From RGIG4097 sp964599875 (GTDB lineage Bacteria; Bacillota; Clostridia; Christensenellales; CAG-917), in the NCBI GenBank assembly GCA_964599875.1, contig CAZRHE010000006.1, positions 21,386 through 85,385 on the forward strand: a stretch of 64,000 bases of DNA. The letters run 5' to 3'. Shown piece by piece: positions 43,020 to 49,538 of the stretch (positions within the stretch are counted from its first letter, which is position 1; every line of letters begins with the position of its first letter). The notes beneath the pieces were generated by a model. That model did not search any database. It had not been told where the DNA came from and saw nothing but the letters and a program-made list of their open reading frames with translations. The translations under genes and the position numbers were made by a program.

Positions 43020-43405
43020 TTACGTTTTTTCTGTTTTGTATGATACAACGCCCTATCCTTATCTCTCTTGCTCAACTCAAATCGTTCATTTTCTTCCGGG
43101 AAAACATCTTTATCGTCGATTTTCAGCGGCTTTCTTGACATTCGATTTCTATCGAAGACTTGGTAATCCACTCCGGTGCGTACTTTTAGTCCGTATCTAT
43201 CTTGATTGATTTCCACGAGTGCCTTGTCTGCATTCTTACCGTTTTCATCGAAGATTTTGATAGATTTGAGTTTCGATACCTTTACCCTACGCCCGTCATC
43301 GAATACGACGACATAGTTGCGCTCAGGCTTTGTGTCCTTATCTATGTACTTCGTTTTAGCTCGATACACTTTTCCTACTTTTGAGCCATCGATTATTGTT
43401 CTCAC
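43004..43405 (-). CDS. Lys-tailed basic protein, family B copy 2
   Basis: 133 residues with a GTG start (43403-43405) and GAGGAG about 9 nt upstream. It is near-identical in pattern to the protein at 39121-39531 (KVGKVYRAKTKYIDKDTKPER, KVSKLKSIKIFD, INQDRYGLKVRTGVDY) and has a KQKKRNKKRG tail. It starts 4 nt after the large surface protein gene. The fold suggests a small beta-barrel. PemK-like toxins have a comparable opening (a short strand, then RP/R-Y-VVV) but the resemblance is weak and no toxin activity is claimed. Confidence 0.75.
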   Translation of the reverse strand: MRTIIDGSKVGKVYRAKTKYIDKDTKPERNYVVVFDDGRRVKVSKLKSIKIFDENGKNADKALVEINQDRYGLKVRTGVDYQVFDRNRMSRKPLKIDDKDVFPEENERFELSKRDKDRALYHTKQKKRNKKRG

Positions 43406-43409
43406 CTTA

Positions 43410-45467
43410 TCATCTCCTCTTCGATTTGTTTTTGCGCGGTTTGTCGTGGTCGTAATAGTTGTACGTATTCGACGCGGACGAAACTTTTCGGACCATTTTG
43501 ATCTTTATCACAACACCAACGATAGCACTCACACCTAAAACACACGCAGTAACTATAAAAACAACACGGTATTTAGCAAAGAAATCCTTAATCGAGGAAA
43601 TTGCATTATCCCACCAATCTTGAACTTTTCTGCCAAATTCTTTGAACTTTTTTTCTAAATATTCTGCAACGGTATCCGGAATGGGTTCAGTTGCATCCGA
43701 CATAATATTTATTGGATCTTGCACAACAGGAATTACAGTATAAATATCGTCTTTTGCAAAGGTAAGATCAATGACTTTGAAGTCCGCAAATAGCGTCGTT
43801 TGAGCAATGTATCCGTGCGCTTTTCCTGTCATATCATTCACATCAAGAGCATAATAATCCGTCGCAGAGAATCTAAATAACCACGTAACGTAATTATCAT
43901 CATAATTTTCGACATAATCTCTAAAAGCTTTGACGTGAGACTTATCAATAAAATATTTTGAAGAAATGTCATCTTCCGACAAGTTTTTGATAGATTCATA
44001 ACTTTCTATTTCTTCTATCGGCGAAATATCATAATTATAATTTTCATTAATATTTTTAAAACTCCCATAATCCCTAAAACGGGCCCAGATATCGTGATTG
44101 CTATCGTATCCACGCAAATTTAGATTATAATCGCCACCATTATCAATGTGAACATAGTTATAACCACGAGTATGACCTTCATCCACATCAGTGGTAAACA
44201 TTTTAGAAGAAAATTGATTATTACCCGCATCAAGCAATATATCTTCGGGATGTTCTGAAGAGTATTTTTCTATATGCTCTAAAATTTCTTCAGCAGAAAC
44301 AGAGTTTTTTTCTAGATTATTTCTTAAAAAAGCATAGTATAGTATTTGACAATCATTCCTAGTAGAAAATCTATTAAATACTTTATCACCATGTTCATCG
44401 GGGTTATAATTGTAAGACCAATCATATGTAGTAACGGAGGTGTAAGCACCCGTATATGTATAATCCGTATAACTACTTACAATTGAATATGTATCTACAT
44501 CTGGAATTTCGGACGTAGGAACACCGAGATATTTATAAATTTTATAATACATTCCATCTGAATTATGATCATTAGTGACGAGAATCTCTTTCGTCTTATA
44601 TTCATACCATTCTGCGGAAATAGCACTCAATGTTCCATATTTATTCAAGGTTTCTTTTGGAACGGCAAAATATACGCTATTAACTTGGTCTTGATGGTTT
44701 TTACCACGCGACGAAGCACCTTCGTTAAAACGCCAAAAACAATCTTCCACATTAAGACGTAGCGTTTCGATTTGTCCCGAAGTGCAAGACAACGTAGATT
44801 CTTCGCGGTCTGGACCGTATCCCTTCGCAAATCCGGTGAAGGTATAAGACATTTGCACGGTTAATTCTCTTCCGGAAAGATTTTCATCATCATAGTTAAG
44901 TTGGATTCCCGAAATAGCATAATGACGAGCGGAACTTTGTTCTGGCATCACAGTCTTAAAATAGTCCGTGTTAACTTTGAATTTATAGAAAAGTTGTGAG
45001 TATTCACCATCGGATCTCGAACAAAACTCGAGAGCGAAACGTTTATACTCCGTTGCGTTCCAATTATCGTCCCATGCCGTTGCCATTTGAATACGACTAC
45101 CGGTACGACTTATGTTTTTTCCAGACGGATTATAGACGTATACATAAAGCGCATAATCGTCCATTTGATTAGCACGATAACTAAAGCAATACTCTACAAG
45201 AGATATGATATCGGCAGACTTATTTTCATCATAAGGATATTTCCCGACATCAAAACTTTGTCCGGATAACGTACTCGACAACAAATCATCCAAAACAGGT
45301 GATTTATCGAATTCGTTTCTGCTCTCCACAATCTCTTCAGCAGTTACGTCGGCATATCCTACCGTCTTTACGACAGGAAATAGGGTATTCCAAAACATAA
45401 GCATAAGAACAACCGTTAAAAGAGCGATGAGCGTAATTTGGATTTTCTTAATAGTATCTGTTTTCAT
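43410..45467 (-). CDS. Large signal-anchored protein with C-terminal membrane span (pIII-like topology)
   Basis: 685 residues from the ATG at 45467, 1 nt after the preceding stop, so coupled. A signal or anchor lies at about 9-28. The long Tyr/Asp/Ser-rich ectodomain includes DDYALYVYVYNPSGKNISRTG. Near the end come a helical segment (DTVAEYLEKKFKEFGRKVQDWWDNAIS), a C-terminal span (VVFIVTACVLGVSAIVGVVI) and a basic tail KPRKNKSKRR. A signal peptide plus C-terminal stop-transfer with a short basic tail is the layout of filamentous-phage adsorption protein pIII. The sequence itself shows no recognised family. Confidence 0.6.
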   Translation of the reverse strand: MKTDTIKKIQITLIALLTVVLMLMFWNTLFPVVKTVGYADVTAEEIVESRNEFDKSPVLDDLLSSTLSGQSFDVGKYPYDENKSADIISLVEYCFSYRANQMDDYALYVYVYNPSGKNISRTGSRIQMATAWDDNWNATEYKRFALEFCSRSDGEYSQLFYKFKVNTDYFKTVMPEQSSARHYAISGIQLNYDDENLSGRELTVQMSYTFTGFAKGYGPDREESTLSCTSGQIETLRLNVEDCFWRFNEGASSRGKNHQDQVNSVYFAVPKETLNKYGTLSAISAEWYEYKTKEILVTNDHNSDGMYYKIYKYLGVPTSEIPDVDTYSIVSSYTDYTYTGAYTSVTTYDWSYNYNPDEHGDKVFNRFSTRNDCQILYYAFLRNNLEKNSVSAEEILEHIEKYSSEHPEDILLDAGNNQFSSKMFTTDVDEGHTRGYNYVHIDNGGDYNLNLRGYDSNHDIWARFRDYGSFKNINENYNYDISPIEEIESYESIKNLSEDDISSKYFIDKSHVKAFRDYVENYDDNYVTWLFRFSATDYYALDVNDMTGKAHGYIAQTTLFADFKVIDLTFAKDDIYTVIPVVQDPINIMSDATEPIPDTVAEYLEKKFKEFGRKVQDWWDNAISSIKDFFAKYRVVFIVTACVLGVSAIVGVVIKIKMVRKVSSASNTYNYYDHDKPRKNKSKRR

Positions 45468-45468
45468 A

Positions 45469-46092
45469 TTAGAATTCAATGACATTAGGCGTTATTGAAA
45501 CGACTATTTTGTCGCAAGATACAAGTTTAAATCTAACGTTGTATGCGCTTGCGGTGACTTCAAAGATGAAGAGCGGTTTCGTGTAATCTGGGTTATCCAT
45601 GAGCTGATAATCGGATCCAAAATGCGACGCCAGTATTCTGTCGAGCGAAAATGCTTTTATAGTAAATCCGTTATCGGTTTTTTCAACTTTCAAATCTTCC
45701 GTAAAATCGGTTATAGCATCGAATGCATAAATTTTGTCATCAAACAAAATATCAAATGTGTTCGATTCGCCCACATACGGAATAAGCTTATAGTTATAAT
45801 CGCTCACGCCTTCAGGAAGATTGACGACAAAATCAGTTTGTGCATCAAACATATCAATCGTAACTACACTTCCACTGGCATACTTCGTTCCGTTTACTTC
45901 CACATAGAATTGATTGTCCTTCTTAGGGGATTCATCTCCCCCGTTATCGCCTTGAGGATCATCAGAACTATCTGACGCGATATTATCAAACAAGCCTTTG
46001 ATATCGTCGAAATGATGCCACACGCCGACGCCTGCAACTGCAAGGATAGCGATTATTGCTATAATAATTACAACTGTTTTAGTTTTATTCAT
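45469..46092 (-). CDS. Signal-anchored small surface protein with acidic linker
   Basis: 207 residues. The N-terminal span (about 5-27) is followed by a low-complexity linker DSSDDPQGDNGGDESPKK and a beta-rich domain of about 140 residues. A GTGAGG SD lies 5 nt before the ATG. It sits between the coat-like peptide and the pIII-like protein and is probably cotranscribed with both. It is a candidate minor virion protein, unrecognised by family. Confidence 0.6.
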   Translation of the reverse strand: MNKTKTVVIIIAIIAILAVAGVGVWHHFDDIKGLFDNIASDSSDDPQGDNGGDESPKKDNQFYVEVNGTKYASGSVVTIDMFDAQTDFVVNLPEGVSDYNYKLIPYVGESNTFDILFDDKIYAFDAITDFTEDLKVEKTDNGFTIKAFSLDRILASHFGSDYQLMDNPDYTKPLFIFEVTASAYNVRFKLVSCDKIVVSITPNVIEF

Positions 46093-46099
46093 ATTTGCC

Positions 46100-46249
46100 T
46101 CACTTTGCCCACGTTGAAATCCACTCGATCATAGCCGCCCATTCCGCTGTGAAACTAGTATGCTTGATTACAGCGGCAAGTACGATGCCGATTACGATGC
46201 ATGCCGCTATTCCGAGTAGGAAGCTAATTATTTGTGTTATTGCTTTCAC
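46100..46249 (-). CDS. 49-residue single-span peptide, candidate major coat protein
   Basis: GTG start at 46249 with AGAGGG about 5 nt upstream; a longer frame upstream runs through a hairpin region and looks non-coding. Short polar N-terminus (MKAITQ), one hydrophobic helix (about residues 7-28: IISFLLGIAACIVIGIVLAAVI), then an amphipathic end with three Trp (EWAAMIEWISTWAK). Size, single span and position before the minor-protein genes resemble inovirus pVIII. There is no signal cleavage site and no strongly basic C-terminus, so a holin-like or accessory peptide is an alternative. Confidence 0.45.
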   Translation of the reverse strand: MKAITQIISFLLGIAACIVIGIVLAAVIKHTSFTAEWAAMIEWISTWAK

Positions 46250-46504
46250 AGTTACCCTCTCTCTCCCCGGAAGAGCCGAACAAACCCATGCTCGACTCTT
46301 GGGGAAAATTATGAACCTTTTTGCCGCAGTCAGCCGCGAAGGAAGGTTAACCCGCTTGCGTTTGTGCCGAGACCGAGCTTCGAGCTCGACTAGGACGAAT
46401 CTCCCGGCAAGGGAGCGCATCCGACATAGAAGGATATAGATTAGGAGTTGAATACTTGTAGATTTGTTACGTCAGGTTATATGAACGTCGAATGCGCAGG
46501 TCGG
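46250..46504 (-). other. Structured, GC-richer leader region in front of the coat-like gene
   Basis: No gene is visible. Hairpins: CGAGCT-CGA-AGCTCG, CTCCC-TTGCC-GGGAG, a GGTTAACC palindrome, and GCCGC/GCGGC pairs. Composition is clearly more GC-rich than neighbouring element DNA. It could be an RNA leader of the coat gene or the packaging signal/origin of an ssDNA genome. Confidence 0.4.
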
Positions 46505-46834
46505 TTACTTTTTCTTCGATGAAGGTTTAATTTTCTTCTTCGTATACTTAATGGATACAACCTGTTTCAGTTCCTGTTTGCCGTTCTTTTCCGTGAATTT
46601 TGCAGTGTACTTTTCCTCTCCGTTTTGCGAAACAATATATCTGCGTTTCTTTTTACCATTGAGCGACGACGTCGTCGCATCGAGACGCACGGTAGTATCA
46701 GGATTGTTGAAATGCACGTCAAATTTCCCTAGTTGTCGCTTTGCATTAAGTTCCTTCCTCGTCTTTTCAGAGTCAGATTGTGGCGGCACGTTGTTATTCT
46801 GGTTGTTATACGATTTATTAGAGTAATATTTCAT
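46505..46834 (-). CDS. Lys-tailed basic protein with Asn-rich N-terminus
   Basis: 109 residues from the ATG at 46834, with GGAGG 6 nt upstream. The disordered N-terminus (KYYSNKSYNNQNNN) is followed by a beta-rich core (RRYIVSQNGEEKYTAKF) and the tail YTKKKIKPSSKKK. The overall plan (short beta core plus Lys tail) is like the two other small families, but sequence identity is too low to group it with confidence. Confidence 0.6.
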   Translation of the reverse strand: MKYYSNKSYNNQNNNVPPQSDSEKTRKELNAKRQLGKFDVHFNNPDTTVRLDATTSSLNGKKKRRYIVSQNGEEKYTAKFTEKNGKQELKQVVSIKYTKKKIKPSSKKK

Positions 46835-46991
46835 AGATTGCCTCCGCATGCGTCGCTATGTCGTCCATGACAATATCTAACGCGTTTTCGAGAATTGATA
46901 TTTCGTCCGTATTTTCGTCATCGAGCTCGCGCTTGTAGCGAATGAGAAGTGCTTGCAACGTACAGAGTTCCATAATGTCAAGTTCTTTCAT
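46818..46991 (-). CDS. 57-residue acidic peptide overlapping both neighbours
   Basis: Starts with MKELDIMELCTLQALLIRYK and ends AEAIYEILL. It is mostly helical and acidic. The ATG at 46991 has GGAGAG about 6 nt upstream. It overlaps the upstream gene by 14 nt and the downstream gene start by 17 nt, both out of frame, and it supplies the SD of the downstream gene within its own coding sequence. Such compression fits viral gene packing. The function is unknown. Confidence 0.55.
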   Translation of the reverse strand: MKELDIMELCTLQALLIRYKRELDDENTDEISILENALDIVMDDIATHAEAIYEILL

Positions 46992-47313
46992 TTCTTCTCT
47001 CCTTCTTTTTTTCGAGTTTTCTCAGACGGTTTATGAAAGTTTTATCCATAAATGCTCCGCCTACGGTTGCCTTTTGTATATTTTCGATTCTGAAGTGCTT
47101 GTGTACGTAAGCATCGTAACGCACGTATGATTCATGTTCTTTTGTTTTAAGTGCATTCACCTTATCTTCATATTTTTTATCTATTTCAGCGCGCTCTCTT
47201 TGAGACTTAGCGCGGAAAAGCGCAAGTCTCCATTCTTCGCAAAGATTTTCGAGTTTTTGCATGAGTTTTACACTCTTTTCCCTGAGTTCGTTTGCTTTGT
47301 CGAATTTATCCAT
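46978..47313 (-). CDS. Helical coiled-coil protein of unknown function
   Basis: 111 residues from the ATG at 47313 (GGGGAG SD). It is almost entirely helical and charged, with heptads in FDKANELREKSVKLMQKLEN and REREAEIDKKYEDKVNALK-like spacing, and a basic end (RKLEKKKERRNERT). No signal or span. It starts 3 nt after the stalk-protein gene stop. It may be a cytoplasmic partner or chaperone of that protein (inference from position). Confidence 0.6.
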   Translation of the reverse strand: MDKFDKANELREKSVKLMQKLENLCEEWRLALFRAKSQRERAEIDKKYEDKVNALKTKEHESYVRYDAYVHKHFRIENIQKATVGGAFMDKTFINRLRKLEKKKERRNERT

Positions 47314-47315
47314 GA

Positions 47316-48620
47316 TCAACTCCCCATTTCCAAGACGGTATCACCAACGGTGATAGATTCGATCACGAAAGATTCAATTGCAGTTTTCGATTCAATCAAA
47401 AGAGATGCTCCCCCATCGATTCCATCGCCGGGATAGAATCCGATTTCGTTTCCGAAATCAAGAATGAATGCGCCGGAATATATGAGGATACGGCAATTGT
47501 TGTCTTCGGAGAACATATCGTTATCTGCGAGGTATATCGCATATGTGCCATAATCGGAAATAAGTCCGGCCACGCCTTTAAATTGCATTTCTTCTCCATT
47601 GATACAAATCGTTGCGATAGTTTCAAGTCCAAAATCCTCTTCGAGTTCCTGAAATCTTTCAACGTCATCGAACGCAACGTCTATTCCGGGAAATTCAAGA
47701 GGTTGAGTATAATAGTATTCTGCAGGAGTCGTGCTTTCCTCGGAATAAAATTCAGAATATTGACCAATCAAGAAAGTGCCCCAACCGTCGAGCGCACATT
47801 GATTTTCTGCAACAAAATTAATATTACGGTTATATAGCAAAATGTTAAATCCAAACACTCCGCCTTCTTCAAACGATTTATCCCAGTCGCCATATATGCT
47901 TAATCTATTGAAATTGTCCGAGAACGTGCCGCCCAAGAATTCACCGGTCGTTGTATTTACTCCGAAAGGACAACCGTTTATATCTCCGAAACAGATAGCA
48001 GTAATCTCTCCATATGCCTTTGCAAAGATTTTGTAATCGGAAGTAGAAAGAATAACGTATTCTTCTTGATTTTCACCATCAAGGTTCAAATTAGTAAGAT
48101 ATGTACAAAATGCATCCACGTTGTCTTTGTTAAGTTCAAACTTAAGATTATAATACGACGACTTGTGTGCTTCAATCGGCTCAAAATCGATTATTTCGTT
48201 GACTGCAGACCAAGTATCAGAGTTCAACTCAACGCCGACAATTTCGTTAATATTGCTGATGCCAATCACATGACGATCGAGAAGTGCTTGTTTTTTTGCA
48301 TCTTCTGCCGCTTGTTTCTTTTCTTCTTCGGCAGTTTTTTGCGCATCTGCAATTGCTTGCTCCTTTTCGAGTTGCGCCGCTTCGAGTTCTGCGTCCTTTT
48401 CCGCGGTGATGTTTGCTATTTCTTCGTCTTTTTGTGCAGTGACGTTCTCTACGTCGGATGCAAGAACAAACGACGTCTCTTTATTCTTAATCGCCGCAAG
48501 CACTGTGTCGGAGTTAGAACCGACGAACAATCCAATAACAACGGCACTCAAGGTGAAAAGCACCGCAAGCACTGATGTTGCTATGATAAGTCCAATAGGC
48601 TTGCTTTGTTTTTTTGCCAT
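47316..48620 (-). CDS. Membrane-anchored coiled-coil stalk protein, copy 2
   Basis: 434 residues. The N-terminal span (about 9-33) is followed by an alanine/glutamate/lysine coiled coil at about 55-115 (AEKDAELEAAQLEKEQAIADA) and a C-terminal beta-rich domain ending ESFVIESITVGDTVLEMGS. The layout and the end segment match the 512-residue protein at 49539. An AGGAG SD precedes the ATG. It resembles a tip or fibre protein: anchor, rod, globular head. Confidence 0.65.
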   Translation of the reverse strand: MAKKQSKPIGLIIATSVLAVLFTLSAVVIGLFVGSNSDTVLAAIKNKETSFVLASDVENVTAQKDEEIANITAEKDAELEAAQLEKEQAIADAQKTAEEEKKQAAEDAKKQALLDRHVIGISNINEIVGVELNSDTWSAVNEIIDFEPIEAHKSSYYNLKFELNKDNVDAFCTYLTNLNLDGENQEEYVILSTSDYKIFAKAYGEITAICFGDINGCPFGVNTTTGEFLGGTFSDNFNRLSIYGDWDKSFEEGGVFGFNILLYNRNINFVAENQCALDGWGTFLIGQYSEFYSEESTTPAEYYYTQPLEFPGIDVAFDDVERFQELEEDFGLETIATICINGEEMQFKGVAGLISDYGTYAIYLADNDMFSEDNNCRILIYSGAFILDFGNEIGFYPGDGIDGGASLLIESKTAIESFVIESITVGDTVLEMGS

Positions 48621-48650
48621 TTGTGTATCTCCTATTATTTTGATTTCTGC

Positions 48651-48760
48651 TTGACAATTAAATTGTCCTGTGATATTTTCTTCTCGAAGAAGTGTTTAGA
48701 GATTGCGGTTTATCCGAAGTATCCCGTTGCAGAGCTGGAATCATTTTTTTGATTTACTGG
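48651..48760 (+). ncRNA. Putative small RNA D with its own promoter
   Basis: Plus-strand TTGACA (48651-48656), 17-bp spacer, TATTTT (48674-48679). The palindrome GACAATTAAATTGTC (48653-48667) overlaps the -35. The transcribed stretch from 48685 repeats the core of RNA B (CGAAGAA, TGCGGTT, CCGAAGT, CGTTGCAG). It runs into the T-rich end of the convergent Lys-tailed gene. Confidence 0.5.
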
Positions 48761-49070
48761 GCGCACTTCTTCTTTTTTTACCCTTTATGACTTTCTCTGC
48801 CTTCTTCTTGTCTTTATTCGAAAATCGCCAGTCTCTCTTTATCGTTCCAAAACGATTCGTTTTATCTTTTTCTACATATGGTTTTATGTATGCACTTTTG
48901 ATATCTTCCGGATCAGGATTCGTTTCTAATTTGATATTACGAATATCTGCTGTTATTTCAGAATGCGTTATGCCAAGAAACATAAACTCATCACCAACTC
49001 TTGCATATATGTACGCTGGATGACCACTTCTCTTGTGTTTTCTGAACTCACTTCGTTTCTCTTTTTTCAT
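48741..49070 (-). CDS. Lys-tailed basic protein, GHPAYIYA family copy 2
   Basis: 109 residues, core KRSGHPAYIYARVGDEF, then MFLGITHSEIT and LETNPDPEDIKSAYIKP, tail KGKKRRSAPSKSKK. It aligns without gaps through the first 60 residues with copies 1 and 3. Moderate SD (AGGTCG). It is flanked on both sides by plus-strand promoters D and E. The function is unknown. Confidence 0.7.
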   Translation of the reverse strand: MKKEKRSEFRKHKRSGHPAYIYARVGDEFMFLGITHSEITADIRNIKLETNPDPEDIKSAYIKPYVEKDKTNRFGTIKRDWRFSNKDKKKAEKVIKGKKRRSAPSKSKK

Positions 49071-49102
49071 AAACGACCTATATACTATATATTTGATTTT
49101 TC

Positions 49103-49225
49103 TTGACAGTTAAATTGTCCTGTGATATTTTTTTATTACAAGAACGGTTGACGACATACGAATTAAGTTTCGGTTGGTCACAATGAGCATCGATGACGCA
49201 TTTTGCAACAGGTGCCGCCGCTCTT
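49103..49225 (+). ncRNA. Putative small RNA E with its own promoter
   Basis: Plus-strand TTGACA (49103-49108), 17-bp spacer, TATTTT (49126-49131). The promoter is nearly identical over about 28 bp to that of RNA D, including a GACAGTTAAATTGTC near-palindrome. The body shares the CGAATTAAGTTTCG hairpin pattern with the end of RNA B. No clear terminator, but a T-run occurs at 49228. Confidence 0.45.
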
Positions 49226-49529
49226 ATTTTTTTATATGTTTTATTTTCTCTTTATCCCTATCGGATAGTTTCCATCCTTTCAGTTTTGCACCGAAACTCG
49301 CTTTATGTGCTTTTTCCGACCGAGGTAGCGCATATGATTTAGACGGATCGTTCGGATTCGGATTTGCATCGAGCGGAATATTTTTCATATTGTCGGTTAT
49401 TTCAGCATGCGTAATGCCTATAAATTTGAATTCATCACCAATCTTTGCATATATGTACGCCGGATGACCACGCCCCTTTTTGTTATTATTCCTTCTAAAT
49501 TCGTCAAGTTTTATCTCTATTTTCTTCAT
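49224..49529 (-). CDS. Lys-tailed basic protein, GHPAYIYA family copy 3
   Basis: 101 residues. Core KKGRGHPAYIYAKIGDEF, then KFIGITHAEIT and LDANPNPNDPSKSYALP; it ends DKEKIKHIKK. A GAGGTGGTAC SD precedes the ATG, 9 nt after the stalk-protein stop. Together with copies 1 and 2 it shows that this family was duplicated within one element, in each case beside a membrane-anchored protein gene. Confidence 0.7.
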   Translation of the reverse strand: MKKIEIKLDEFRRNNNKKGRGHPAYIYAKIGDEFKFIGITHAEITDNMKNIPLDANPNPNDPSKSYALPRSEKAHKASFGAKLKGWKLSDRDKEKIKHIKK

Positions 49530-49538
49530 GTACCACCT

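Noticed and set aside
43004..43405. Toxin-antitoxin module (family B proteins as PemK-like toxins)
   Set aside because: The resemblance is limited to a short strand pattern, the catalytic residues are not identifiable and no antitoxin gene is adjacent.
46250..46420. Longer frame (106 codons) starting MRSLAGRF upstream of the 49-residue peptide
   Set aside because: The extra part translates a hairpin-rich, GC-shifted stretch with no SD. The GTG at 46249 has an SD-like AGAGGG.
39001..49230. CRISPR array
   Set aside because: The repeated intergenic units are few, long, non-identical and separated by genes. There is no short-repeat/spacer periodicity and no cas gene.
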